A stretch of DNA of 64,000 bases from Marasmius tenuissimus (taxonomy: Eukaryota > Basidiomycota > Agaricomycetes > Agaricales > Marasmiaceae): the NCBI GenBank assembly GCA_029532415.1, contig JAQOTA010000053.1, forward strand, positions 3,224,001 to 3,288,000. The letters run 5' to 3'. Shown piece by piece: positions 42,270-55,603 of this stretch (positions within the stretch are counted from its first letter, which is position 1; each line of letters begins with the position of its first letter). The notes below the pieces were generated by a model that did no database searches, was not told the origin of the DNA, and saw nothing but the letters and a program-made list of their open reading frames with translations. The position numbers and the translations under genes were made by a program.

Positions 42270-45200
42270 CTATTGATCCTCTCTGATACTTCTCAACCTC
42301 TCCTCGAGCCTTGTAATCTCCCTCATCATTCTCGCGTGTTTCTCCCCCATCTCGTCCAGAGGTGCATCTAGTACTGATGTATAGCTCGCCGTGGACGACA
42401 AGGAGCGTCTGAGTGCTTCAGACGTTGTCGTCGTCACGGTCTCGTCTGGTTGACTTTGACTTCTGGAACTCCGCATGGTCGTGGATGCGGCAGGAGGTCG
42501 TTCCCTTCCGTTCTTCCCGAAGAAAGTAAGGGTTAGTGTTGGTGTCCCGCTGCGCCCATATCCGCCCCATCCACCGCCACTCATCCCCCCAAACCCACTG
42601 AGCAATGTTCCTGATGCGGCCGATCCCGGACGAGGAGAGGGAGACGGGCTGGGCGGAACAGAAGTAGTGGTAGTCGTCTCCAGATCGGTGTCTCCTTCGG
42701 TTTCCTGCCCGCTTTCGGTTTGTTCAAGAGAGAACGACTGCGAGAGTGATCGCGACCGCGATTGCCGACTGATCTGTGAGCGAGATTGTGACGGGGAGGA
42801 CTGGAAAAACAGTTCGCCCTCGGTGTCTTCCTCCAAGCTACGTTCTGCGGAACGTCCTCGGCTGGCTGCACGGGGAGTATTCACGTCGCTGAAAGCCAAC
42901 GAGGAATAATCCGCGTAGTCCGACTTGTCAGGTTTCCCAGTTCCATCGTCCTCAACAGCAAACCGAAGTTTCTTCCCGCTCGTGCTTTTCTTACTTCCTG
43001 TCGTCGGTCCTACGCGTTCGCGGTCTCCCTGAACAGAGCCTTCGCCAGCCAGAGAGGAAGTGAAATCAACCCCGCTTGCAAACCTCTTCAAGTCAAATCC
43101 CGTCTTCGCCGTGCCCGCTCCCCTCCCAACCCCAATACTAGCAGGAGTGGTACCTGCATTCAGTATCCTACACTTCCTCCCGCTCTCTTCGACCCTCTTT
43201 CTCGCACTCATCCCGACACAGTCCACCAACTTGGCCATCGCTTGTCTATCCGATAAAGGTCGCCTCCTGGCAGTGCCCGTTACCGTCGCTATCCCACCAG
43301 GTCCAGGAGTAGCCAAACGAGGATTTGGCGTATAGAACCCGCCATTTCCTCCACCGTGACCGAACGCAGGGAGAGTCTGCGTCTGGTATGGCGTTCTGAA
43401 CGGTGTCCTGAAAGTGCCCGGAGTGGAAACAGGAGCGGGAGTACGGAATGGCGTGCCGTGGTATCTTTTCGCGTCGCTCATGGGCGTTGCCATAGGTGCC
43501 TCCGACATGTCGGCCGGCGACAAGAACATCCTCGAGTTTCGGCGGGGTTTGGGAGTGGCCATTGACATCGCTGTAGGTGATCCGTTTGCTGTTTCAATGG
43601 TGAATGCATCCATCCTGGGTCCCCAGGAGAACCCGATCCATGCAGTGGCTGGATTATCGTTCGAAGAGATGGAGCGCGAACGGGAGTGTAGGACGGACAA
43701 CCCGGGAGAGGACCATGCCATAGTTTGCTTTCTGTCCTGGAACGGCGTCACTCCAGCTGGGTTCTCGTCCGCCTCGACATCCTCCGGATCGGCTGGTTGT
43801 TCGGAGGCAGAGAAGGAGGCCCGCGTAGGTACGGTAGTATACGAGGACTGGAAAAAGGCAGAGAAAGCGAAACCTTGGGAATGTGAAGATTGAGCCTTTG
43901 ACAAGTCATCCACATCTCCGTCACCGAAGCTTGTGTCTTGGTTCTGGTCCGAATATATGAACTGTGGAAGATGAAGAACGTCCGGTGGAGAGGCTGCACG
44001 GTAGCGCAAAGGTGTCAATCGATGGTACCGTGGTGGAAAGAGGTGTTGTCCTAGTTACCTTGATGCAAATTATCCCAGTCTAATCCCTTAAGCCATCTAT
44101 GTTCTTTGAATTCTTCTAATCCTCTACGGGTTCCGATACGGAATTCGGCGTCTGTGAGTACTCTGTGGGGGAATGGATCAGTACTGAAAGCAATAACCAA
44201 AGGGTGTATTCAAACCTTCTAAGCAAATCCCTGAGCTCCGCCGAAACTTCCTCATCCATGTCAGGACCAAATCGTAGACTCCTCTGTAAGTAGATGGTTT
44301 ATAAAAGGTAAGAAATTGAGGACCAGAAACGACTCCTGGACTGACCTTGAAGTCCATGATCTTCACGTAGGTTCTCCCGATGTCATCAGCAAAGAAGGGT
44401 GCAACTCCATACGCCAACTCGTACAACATGGCCCCCATACTCCACCAGTCTGTCTCGATGCCATAAATCTCGTCTTCTCTACGAACCAAAGATGCCATAG
44501 AGGGCATCCTTCGAAGGCTACCACGGATACTGCCATTTCGCGAGGAATATCTGCTGCTGTTGTCCTCTCCTTCTTCCTCAAGCTCCAGCCGTACCAGGGC
44601 GGCTTCATGGGCCTTCAATATTTCCGGACTAACATAGTCGCAAGTGCCTACGGGAACTTGACACTGCTCTTTGCTCAACATCCTCCTGCCGCCTTCCCCA
44701 ATTCGGTCTACAGGTGCGGCCGAGCCGAAATCCAGGATCATGAGTCGTTTGTCCTCTGTGACAACGAAGTTGTGGGGTTTGACATCACGGTGGGCGTACC
44801 CTTGCTCATGGCACCATGCAATTGCACAAATGACCTGCGGTATCCACCACTTCAATTCCTCCTCCCGTATTCGCACTGGAAACAAGGGTGAGGACGAAAA
44901 GAGTTCCCAAAGACTGCCGAGCGGAGCGTAGGGTATCACTAAGGAAAGATGTGTTGTTGTGTGGAATGCAGCGATGAGATGAGGGACCCAGGGTGTATTG
45001 GTGCGATGAGCGAGTAGTAAGAGAAGACGTTCCGTGGAGGGCGAGTTCTGGTGACGAGTGCGGAGAGCAAACGCTTTGGAGATTGTTTTTCGAACATAGA
45101 GGGTCTTGTTTCGGCCTTTGGAATGGCGATATGACACGACGTCAATCTGAAAACTTCGACTGAAAAAAACAACTCAACGAAATAAGGGAATCAAGACTCA

Positions 45201-45597
45201 CAACACCGAATTGACCTTGCTCTAACGTCCCCAAGGCATTCAAGTCGTTGTCCCCAAATTTCAATGCCTCGATCTCCTTCGTACGAGCTGTGGGCCCAAT
45301 GATATTGTGCCCATGCAAAAGACGATCAAGTGCCATTCCGTCTGCGTCTTCCTGGTCGAATTCGTCCTCTGATGAGCCCGTCTCGTTCTGAACGGGCTGT
45401 TGAAGGAGCTGTTTGAGCCGGTGTTTGCGTTGGTTCCATGTTTGAGACATGCATTGAAGTCGTTGTGGTGGTAAGAGGTCAAGGGCTCCAGCGAGCAACC
45501 ACGCGTCGATAGGATCGGAATCAACCGTAACACGTGATCGCGTACACCCACAAGCACCCACAGTTGCCCTCTTTGCGTCTTTCCATTCATAATTCAC
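42270..45597 (-). CDS. DMPK-like AGC-family protein kinase with long disordered tail
   Basis: About 1,000 residues in six or seven exons. The N-terminal part includes PIDAWLLAGALDLLPPQRLQ and TWNQRKHRLKQLLQQP, then the kinase domain: ALGTLEQGQFGVIDVV (Gly loop), LYVRKTISKAF (catalytic Lys), YAHRDVKPHNFVV (loop with HN instead of the usual DN), LMILDFGSAAP (DFG) and CDYVSPEIL (APE region). A long insert after the APE region, rich in Ser and Glu, precedes GIETDWWSMGAMLYELAYGV. The C-terminal 550 residues are Ser/Thr/Pro-rich with many proline-directed sites, and end with a coiled-coil-like stretch (HARMMREITRLEERLRSI). Such genes are often annotated AGC/DMPK in basidiomycetes. The family is inferred and the substrate is unknown. 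Confidence 0.85.
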
Positions 45598-46011
45598 CAG
45601 TAACTAGGGATTGGAGCAGACTAGAGTATGATACAATCACTATATCGGGATCATCGACCTTGTCTACTATCGACAAGTGCTTCTTTCAACTCTACACGAG
45701 CCTTCCGGTCCGTTCATGAATCGCTATCCATCGTTCAATCTACTATCCTTGTCCATCTGTTAGAACCGCGGAGTAGGCTACGACCATCCGTTGATGATAG
45801 GTTGAATCGGCCAATATCATTCGCCCTTCAGCCTTAATGATTGTAGATCGTAGCGTCGTCACATGAGATTTGCGCAATACGCCGCCCTGGGTTAGAAGTT
45901 GAATCTTCACGTCGTACTCGGGACTTTAGAGCTTCTTGAGGGAAAAAATAGAGTTAATCGGTACTTAGCAAAGTGAGGAGAACATGTGAACGGACCCCAC
46001 CTGGTAGGCAC
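45598..46011. other. Intergenic region kinase/NAA38
   Basis: About 415 bases upstream of the kinase start and downstream of the NAA38 stop. Short open frames on the plus strand show no homology. Nothing else seen. Confidence 0.5.
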
Positions 46012-46377
46012 TCAAAGATATAATCTGTGCCGTTCCTCCTGAGCCTTCAACCCTCCATGAGCTTCAACCTTGACAATCTCCTTCCACGGTATCACTATCT
46101 GTCCGACATATCTGCCGCCAGGGTTTTCGATAAGCATACCACCATCAAAGCGGCCATCCAGGTTTGGAAGTGTCGCGTCCACAACGCAGAACTCTTCGGC
46201 GTCGAGAAGGAGGAGGTTGAGGGCTTGATCTGTGCCGAGAAACGATCCCAAGAAGATACGACCGTCAATGACAGATATCCGAAGAATGTTATTGAAGAGC
46301 GCGTGTAGCTCATGAGTTGAACGGTTTGCAGACCTCATCGAGGTTCTTGACGGACTAATGAATCTGACCGGCGCCAA
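46012..46377 (-). CDS. NAA38: NatC auxiliary subunit Naa38 (LSMD1-like)
   Basis: Sm-like subunit of the NatC N-terminal acetyltransferase, which acts with Naa30 and Naa35 on nascent proteins. A single uninterrupted frame of 121 residues, unusual among its intron-rich neighbours. The Sm fold is visible: THELHALFNNILRISVIDGR, IFLGSFLGTDQALNLLLLDA, and GGRYVGQIVIPWKEIVKVEA. These correspond to the LLNKTMRI..DGR..GxFLCTDxxxNxIL pattern of animal LSMD1. The N-terminus (MAPVRFISPSRTSMRSANRS) is basic. It is divergent from DPM1 with 210 bases between start codons. Confidence 0.85.
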   Translation of the reverse strand: MAPVRFISPSRTSMRSANRSTHELHALFNNILRISVIDGRIFLGSFLGTDQALNLLLLDAEEFCVVDATLPNLDGRFDGGMLIENPGGRYVGQIVIPWKEIVKVEAHGGLKAQEERHRLYL

Positions 46378-46587
46378 AGTTGTGACTTGAGGTCGTGACC
46401 GACGCGTTCCACGTCAATCATCCACAACGGTCAACCTGCGACAGCCCACCAACAGCCCACATCCCTTTACACCCATCACCAGCTCAACGCCAATTCGAGT
46501 CTCTGCCAGCCTGTCTATTTATATCATTGTCTTCCTCTCTACTGGATTAGCTCACTCTGAACATCTGTACAACGCGGTGGTCGTTGA

Positions 46588-47795
<1,208 letters not shown>

Positions 47796-48008
47796 ACGAT
47801 ACGACAGTACACATTCATTATTAATTTCGTGTTGACTCTTGGTTGACTCTGAAAGACTGCCTTGACGGATTGACTCCATCGGAAGTGGCCCGTACCGTAG
47901 TGATGTCATGCTTGTGTCAGCAAAAGTTGAATAGATTCCTATAAAAAGGAGCTACTAAATCTAATCACCTTCCTCAAAATTTCCCTTCCCTCATCAACAA
48001 CTTCTACG

Positions 48009-48986
48009 ATGAGCACATTGCTCCAGGACGTTTTACGATCGAGCGCAGACTCGGCTGCGATAGAGAAGAAGCTCAACAGCATTAGCCTACAGAATGGAAA
48101 GCACACAAACGGACAGACTAACACCAGCGATGGAGACTCGGATGATTCAGAAGAGTTGGTCAACGTGGTGAGTGTCTGAGAGCTTGATGATTTCACATGA
48201 GGGTGCTCATTCCATACATCATGGACTTAGGTATCCATGCCGGGGACACCAGCACGGACGAGACCATCGTCACCCACCAAGGGTGGTGGGGGAGCTCACT
48301 TACGACCATTGAAGGGACCGTTACATCTATCTTCCCCTTCTAAGGATCCCCTCAAAGTCCTACCGACAGAAGTGTCGCAGAAGATCTACAGTAAACTACC
48401 TATCAAGGACTTGGCGAAATGCGCTCTAGTTTCGAAGAAATGGAGTAGAAGCCAAACGATAAATTATGGTGGGTTACTTCTCGACAACCGGCGTTCTTAG
48501 TATCTGACATTGCGACGGTGTAGTTTGGTTTCAACATTACAGGAAGGATAACTTTCACGATGACAGTTTGCCGCCGGGCAAATGGACGAAACGGGAGTCG
48601 AAACAGAATTGGGTACGTTCCAGGCATCCCACTTTGACTTCTGTTGGTAAACGCTGACGATATTGTCTCTTCAGCGGTTGACGCACTTGAAGACGATGCG
48701 CGAGCGGTCTCCTCCTGATACCATAGGCCTTACAAGTTATTCGCGGGGTTCCCGCTCAGGATATGTATCGCCTTCCCAAAATTCGGGCTATCAAACACCA
48801 CGGGAAATTCGGGAAGAAAAATGGAGGCAGGAGAACGAGGCGACCACTTCCCCAGGGAAGCTGGAGATGCGCGCGATGTACAAGGAGCTGGGAGGAAGAA
48901 AGTCCCGCACCAAGACTAAGCTTGGGAGCGCCACTACAGGCGTCAGGGATAAAGGCGGCTGGGTCGAGGATGGAGATGGTTGGTAA
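48009..48986 (+). CDS. F-box protein of unknown target
   Basis: About 235 residues in four exons: MSTLLQDVLRSSADSAAIEK, then a Ser/Pro-rich stretch (SMPGTPARTRPSSPTKGG), then the F-box (LKVLPTEVSQKIYSKLP, IKDLAKCALVSKKW). After it comes YVWFQHYRKDNFHDDSLPPG, KWTKRESKQNWRLTHLKT and a basic, disordered C-terminus with GRKSRTKTKLG and DGDGW at the end. The F-box implies a Skp1-cullin ubiquitin ligase adaptor. No WD40 or LRR substrate module is present, so the substrate-binding part must be the short conserved stretch after the F-box. Confidence 0.8.
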
Positions 48987-49370
48987 TCTATCTTCCAAGG
49001 CACTCGGAAGGGTACATGCAGATGAGACACGTTCGGGTTCACTGTTAAAGGTACTATACCTCACGAGTATTGTACGATAGTGGTTGGGATGTATCTCATG
49101 TCGGAAGGAGGGAATGTACTAGAAGAGATGTACCATTCTTGCATAAACATATACATATGTAGCTACCTAGGAATGTAGAATTACCATGATGGACAACTGA
49201 AGACTCGATTATACAGACTGAAAATTGATACCCTACTATAAGTAGCCAGTAGATACGAGCATAGCGAACATAACCCGATAGCAATGCGACAATATCAATG
49301 TTCAGAGTTCGGATGATCTTCATTAGACGCAGAGGAACGAGTGGACGAGGGTAGGGGAGACTTTGGGGAA
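48987..49370. other. Convergent intergenic region
   Basis: About 385 bases between the F-box gene and the minus-strand unknown. A/T-rich, no gene seen. Confidence 0.5.
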
Positions 49371-50417
49371 CTAGTCCAGCAGGACGTTTAGGCCATTTTG
49401 TCGAGCAGAGCCGATCACTTTGGCGTCGTATGGCATGAATTTCCTCCCGAGTACTTCGCGGCCCTTACTTGGTCCAGCACGAAGGAGGACACGGAGACCG
49501 TTGTCAGTGTTGCGCTGTTGACAATACATTTAAGGGTCATCGCAGACATGCCAATGATTTGAGCTCACCAAGACCTGCGCAAGAACCCAGGTCCCTGCGC
49601 CGGCTGCGTTGGAGGGGCCTTTAGGAGGAGGTATAGGCTCCATGTGTGCGAGTACTTTGACCTATCGGATTCGGTTTGCCCCTCGTTCACTATAGTAAGA
49701 GTGGGGTGAATTGCTTACAGATTCGCGTTTGTGACCGTCAGGAGAAGTACCGATGTCCTGTATTTCCTGTCGGTCCGGGAAGAACTTGTCTTCTTTGAGG
49801 GCGCCAGTAAGGGGGTCGACGTAGGCGACGAAGTAGCAGCGTCCTTTCCTTGCTTCGTCACGTTCGTACTCCTAAACCCGGTATCAAGATAAGAAATGGA
49901 TCCCAGATGCAACCGCTGACGTTTGAAGAGGCACCCACCGACAAGTAGGGCCTAATTATCTCTCCGAAAACCCACCCCGTCCAACCTGTGCGACTGCGTA
50001 GCTGACGTCGCACGCGCACAACACGACCAATCTGATTGTAAGGGTCGAGAAAGATAATAATGGGGTGCGTTTAGAGCTCGATATCGATTTGTAGAAGCTC
50101 AGAGGGAGAAATCGACTCACCTTGAAGTAGTTGATACCATCAACGCAGTCCGTGATGGGTTCTACAACGTGTGCGGCTGGGACTGACCCTGAAGAGCTGC
50201 TGCCACGGGGTGTTCGCGAGCTGGAACTACTATGAGAAGATCGACGCGGGTGCGAGGAAGCTGCAGTAAGGCTCATGTTAGGCGTCGGAGCCGCGTACCA
50301 TGGCGCGTGTTGGCCAGGTGCTACTTGGATTTTCGTCGTGTATGCAGGGTGTTGGGGACCTGGTGGGTAGGCGGGAGACGTGGGATGAACATAACCTTCT
50401 GGGTACCAATGGGCCAT
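49371..50417 (-). CDS. Unknown Pro/Ser-rich protein with a conserved C-terminal domain
   Basis: Not recognised. Five or so exons give about 250 residues. The N-terminus (MAHWYPEGYVHPTSPAYPPG) is Pro/Tyr-rich, followed by a serine tract (RRSSHSSSSSRTPRGSSSS). The more ordered part begins VEPITDCVDGINYFK, then IGRVVRVRRQLRSRTGWT, EIIRPYLSEYERDEARK, RCYFVAYVDPLTGALKEDKF and FPDRQEIQDIG. It ends with NGLRVLLRAGP, GREVLGRKFMPYD and ARQNGLNVLLD. No membrane segment or catalytic motif is evident. The gene model rests on splice signals and coding character alone. Confidence 0.6.
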
Positions 50418-51172
50418 GTTTTTGATGTTTGAATCAATTGGGGGATTGGACGGAGGACACTACGACTTGTTCTGCGGAGGGGGGTTATGAGGTTGGTGTT
50501 GTATTATCGGATGAGGGCTAATATTTATATCGGATAGTGCTTGGACCACTGAAAACGTCCATTATGAGTGTTGTCGATTGTGGTACTAAAGGAGACAGAG
50601 AGGAAGGGATAATTGGACCCATAGCCCTGGAAAATGTGGGCTTCACATGGTGTAGGCGTCAAAGCGTAGTTCCGAGTTTGATTTCTTTTGAGCGCCTGAG
50701 GATTGTGATTCGGATTTAGAGGGTTTGAAGGAGTTCCATGCCCCAAGATGGAGTGAACTGGAGTGAAGAAAGCTGTGAAATCAGGGTATGACTCGAGTCT
50801 TGAATAACCCTTGCGTCAGCCTGGCCACTTGCCACTTCTGATACATACCAAAGAAAGACAAGAATTTGCTTTTTTGCCCATCTCCTGTCCTGCCTTTTGT
50901 TAGGTACCATTGTCCGACTCATGTGGTTAACCTGTCGAGAAGATGCTAATAAGAGTTGAGTACAAGTCGACGGATGCTGAGTTCAAGTGTTGCGAAATAC
51001 AGTACTCGGAGGAGGAATAATACTTTCTCACAGTCTCAAATTTGCTCGGAAGTTCGTCACGCCTGGCTTTCCTGGCTGTCCTCTGTACATTACTGTATCT
51101 TGCCTATGTATACAAGTAATCACACATACATCTGTCATTATCATCGAAGACCTGTATTGAACGGAAAACCAA
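50418..51172. other. Intergenic region of about 755 bases
   Basis: Between the start of the unknown gene and the stop of eIF3e, both minus strand. A few open frames lack homology or splice context. I see no RNA gene. Confidence 0.5.
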
Positions 51173-52785
51173 CTAGTTCACAGTGACTGCCTGAGTGGTG
51201 GAAGCAGTGGCATTTGATGAGATTCCTGGCCTAGCGACTGCGGCTCCGAGGGCTTGCGTACGGATAGCAAGGCCGCGGGTTTTTTCAATGACCGACTGGT
51301 AGATTGGCTGGGGTGGTCTCGAAATCTGAATCAAATTCTGATAATGAAGGTGTGAGTCAACGTGTCCTGATCTCAAAAAAGACTACTCGCCTTCTCGAGG
51401 TCGATCTTGGCATCTTGTCCCATTCTAGTTTCACGAATCAAGTTCACGATCCATTTCTCGCCTTCATCTCGTGGAAGATTGAGTCGATCGGAGAGATCAC
51501 TGCCCGTTAGAGATTAGTCAATGGCGTGGCTGGCGAGAGCGGGTGCAGAGTGGACTTGCCCAATATCTATACGTTGGTGAATCCGGCAGTACGCTTCACT
51601 GACCAAACATCTTGCGCTTTCCAAGAACTCTTCCCGGAAGTCGCCCAAGAAGAAATCGTCCGACACAACTTTCTCCGCCTTCCTCAGCTCATGTTGAGCA
51701 GCCTCGAAATCGAATTCTACGTGTAGCTGCATCAAGAACTCTGTCACAGGATCAGAATACTGGTATCCTTCCATTTGGATGACCTTGACGATCTCCCGCA
51801 CGGCATTCTTGACTCGGGAAGAGACTGGCGCAGCGTTAGATGAAGAAGGGGTTGGAGTAGAGATGATCGCTGCGGCGGCAAGGTAGCGGAGTATCCAAGG
51901 ACATGAAGTCTGGATGGTGTTGAGATAGGTAGGCGAGAGGAAAGTTTCGAGTAGTAGTGCTCGCCCTTGCGGATGGTTGAAGTATACGAACAAAGACCAG
52001 TGAACAAGCCATGTTCTGGAATGAAGCTGGCTAAGAGCTGGATCGGTGGAGCCCGACGGACCGATCAAAGAAGGGACACGCGAGTCGATGGCTTCACGGA
52101 GAGTGTTGAGCTCCTCGAGAGCTGTCTCCCATTTTCCGCTCAAGATATCGCAAGCGAGTTTACCCCAGTGGGCTGACATGTTCAGATCGGTGTCTGTAGA
52201 CAGCACACGGAAGTGATAGAGGTAGTCCGCCGCTCCGCTGTAGTTTCCGTACGAATATTGGAATTTTCCGAAGTTGTACAGAGCCGTGATTTGGTCGAGA
52301 GTGAGCTGAGTACAATCGAATCAGTAGGCACTTTGTATGAAGAGAACCAATCGACGCACGTTATAGTTCTCCTTCAAATACTGCAAATTTTGGTTCTTGT
52401 CTTGACGGAGAGCCTGAGCAACGTCGGGATTTTCAATAACGTCAAGCACAGCTTGAGCCTCCTGCTGCAGTCTCTCGTGGGTGGACACCACATTTTGTCG
52501 CTTTTCGTCGAATTCTACAGTTGTCCACGCATGAATTCCCAGTAAAACGCGATGACAATGTCAGATAAGAACCTTTTGGTGCTTCTTGATCGGGGTAGAT
52601 TTGCTTGAACAGCGTAGCAGCGTAGTCGAACATGTTTGTTCCACTGGCTAGCTCATACTGGGCGATCTGGACTTCATTCTCGGGGAATATTCCTGTCTCC
52701 GTTAGATGGGCCAGCAAAGGGAAGGTGAGATGGCGGTCGAGATACGGAATTATTGTTTGCGACAAATCGTGGTCGGCCTCCGCCA
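51173..52785 (-). CDS. eIF3 subunit e (Int6)
   Basis: Component of the eIF3 translation-initiation complex. About 440 residues in about six exons. Landmarks: [34 protein letters not shown] (N-terminal Int6 region), then [72 protein letters not shown], and [18 protein letters not shown]. The PCI-type C-terminal part contains [40 protein letters not shown] and [19 protein letters not shown]. It reads intact to the TAG at 51173. The start codon is 230 bases from the divergent eIF3l start. Confidence 0.95.
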
Positions 52786-53015
52786 TTTTGGTGGTACAAG
52801 ATGGAAGAGAAAGCGATGTGAAGAAAAAACTGCCCAAGGCGACGGAGAGAACTCAAGTTCAGCTCAAGAGTACCCTCAAGTTGAGAAAAGAGCGAAGCAC
52901 TGGAGTGGCGGTGTAAAATTTGCAGTCGATTGCACGTGCACCTCAACTTGAAGTTTGGTCACTTTTTTCGCCTCCACCAGTACCTACTAAAAGCGAGCTC
53001 ACGCACTGAAGAGCA
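52786..53015. promoter_or_regulatory. Shared divergent promoter of eIF3e and eIF3l
   Basis: 230 bases lie between the two start codons, so both genes must draw on the same promoter DNA. No TATA box is visible. It contains the palindrome TGCACGTGCA at about 52931-52940 (an E-box/CACGTG). Confidence 0.6.
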
Positions 53016-55425
53016 ATGGCTCAACAAAGAATGTCAATATGGGCCACGGAGGACATCGATGAAGAGCTTCAAGGTGTCGATCTTTCGCTCGCGATTGGAA
53101 ATTATGGGCAGAATAGTCACTACGACGATGGTGCGCGATACTGCAACTCACTATGAGTGTTCATGAACCGACCATTCCATGTATAGCCCATATACCACAG
53201 CCGACGATAGATGAGGCTACGATTCTCGCTATGCAGCAGCATATGCAACAGCAAGCAGCTTTCGCACAAATCCCCGATGTCGTGAAGGCTGTACGTGTTT
53301 ATCCAGATCGTGAAGGTTCCAAGATACTCAAGAACATTGTAGTTCATCGTGCATTTCCATCAAGCAGTTCTCGATAATAATCTCGCGGAAATAACTGTGG
53401 CATATGAGAGTGGATGGAATAAATACACCGAAAAATTCTACGCTAGGACAGAGTGGCCCGAGGCTGAGACCATTGCTCCTCTCGTGAATGACGGTGAGAC
53501 CTCTTTTTTGGTCTTTGATGCTCAAGGCTTACAAGAACTTCCGAAGATCCCATCTTCCTTATCCTCTATCGTGAACTCTATTATCGACATGTATACTCTC
53601 GCCTTCAACCCAACATCGATGATCGCCTTCATTCCTATGAAAATAGTTGTGAATTGTTCAACTATCTGCTCAGTAAGCTCGTCTCCATGCTTCCTCCAAC
53701 TACTGCTTGAGCCTTCGTTCAGACTCCGAGGGACCTGTCAAGCTTGAACTTCCAGAGCAATGGTTGTGGGATATCATCGACGAATTCATCTACCAATTCC
53801 AGGTCTTTTGCTCCTGGCGCTCGAAGGTGAAAACGAAGACGGATGATGAACTGTCGATACTTGCCGAAGAGACGGGCGTAAGTCATTCCTGCTTCTTAGA
53901 TATATCTGTCCATCCTCACGTCATTTGCCAGGTCTGGAGCTCTTACAGCGTCCTTAACGTCCTCTATTCCCTCATACAAAAGTCGAAGATCAACGACTAC
54001 ATCACGGCTCACCAGGAGGGCAAGAGCGCCGAAGAGATTGCGTACGTGACTCTGGACGAATTATTGTGACCAGGCTGACCAGTTCTCAGGGAGATCGTTG
54101 GGGAATACGGCTCAAAGCCTTTGTACCGCATGCTAGGATACTTCAGTATCATAGGACTGCTCCGGGTTCACGTATTGCTTGGTGACTTCACTCTCGCCTT
54201 GAAGGTTATGGACAACGTCGAGCTCAATCAAAAGGTACGGATATTTGGGATTAGTCTGAACTCTGCTCAACTGTTGTTACAGTCCCCCTTCACTCGAGTA
54301 ACGGCCTGCCATGTGCAGACGTACTACTATGTCGGTTTCTGTTACATCATGCTTCGACGCTATCCAGATGCGATACGAACCTTTGTGACAATATTGAACT
54401 TCATCCAACGTATGAAGCAATACCACACAAGAAGCTATCAATACGATCAGGTGCGCATATGGTGAAACTCGTTCCATGGTATTCATACTCATGAAATGTC
54501 AGATAAACAAAACCGCCGACAGAATGTACGCTCTGTACGCCATCTGCCACGCCTTATCCCCCAGTCGTTTAGATGACAACATCACGAATACCGCAAAGGA
54601 GCGCTATGGCGAACAGCTGACGAGAATGTCTAGAGGCGGGTACGTTTCATGTGATCGTGTCAGTGTGAAAGCTTTGCTCAGCACGGCTCCAGGGACGAAG
54701 CACTCCCTGCCTTTGAAGAACTTTTCCTCTATGCTTGCCCGAAGTTCATCAACGCGAATTCTCCCCCTTACAACGATCCCTCAGCCGTGTCCCAATTGCT
54801 CTCTGCCTCACCAACAGCGTCGCCGTCTCAGAGGACCGCTGAACTCCCTATCTCTGCTACACACACCGATCCAGCTCACCGACACCTTCGGCTGTTCCTT
54901 TCTGATGTCACCGCCCAGTCTCCGGTCCCTACGTTGCGCAGCTTCTTGAAGCTGTACACTAGCTTAGGCTCAAAGAAGCTCGCCAACTTCCTAGATGCCG
55001 ACGAAGAGGAGCTTGTGCAAGAGATGATGTTGATGAAGCAATCCAGCCGATGTATCAGCCGCGTCGGAACTGAGAAGGGCAATCTGCTGGATGGACAGAC
55101 GATTACCACAAGCGATCTGAACTTTGTCATTGATGAGGTGAAATCCCCGCGTTTCCATTCTCGATCACACTCTAACATGAATTCAATCTCCAACTTCTAG
55201 AACATGGTCCATATCGTTGAGTCAACTGTGGGCCGTAGATATGCCGGATGGTTCATCAAGAATACGGAACGAGCACAAAGAATTTTTGATGATCTCCGAA
55301 ATACGCCCTTGCCCGCTCCTCCCAAAGCTGCGCCCGCGACCACGGCCGCTGCCCAGCCTGCAGAAGCCGCAGCAAAAAACGCGAGGCCTAAAGTAGCATG
55401 GGGAGGTGTAAAAGCTGTAAATTAG
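53016..55425 (+). CDS. eIF3 subunit l
   Basis: Second eIF3 subunit gene, head-to-head with eIF3e. About 600 residues from about 13 exons. Exon 1 codes [19 protein letters not shown]. Then [39 protein letters not shown] and [17 protein letters not shown]. The TPR/PCI body includes [79 protein letters not shown], and [20 protein letters not shown]. The PCI end has [18 protein letters not shown] and [18 protein letters not shown]. It ends in an Ala/Pro-rich tail. The family match is strong throughout. Confidence 0.95.
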
Positions 55426-55603
55426 GTCTGTATCCCAATACACGTACGGTACTATACAGTCATGTAAGGTTCCGTGAAATAGTCTGCCTTCTATTGCGTT
55501 ACAATCGTGAGCGAGTCCAAAAATGCATACAGTTACGGCGTGAAGAGAAGAAACAAGGGGAAAAGGGGAGAAAAATACAACAGGTTTAAGATCCCGTACA
55601 GTT

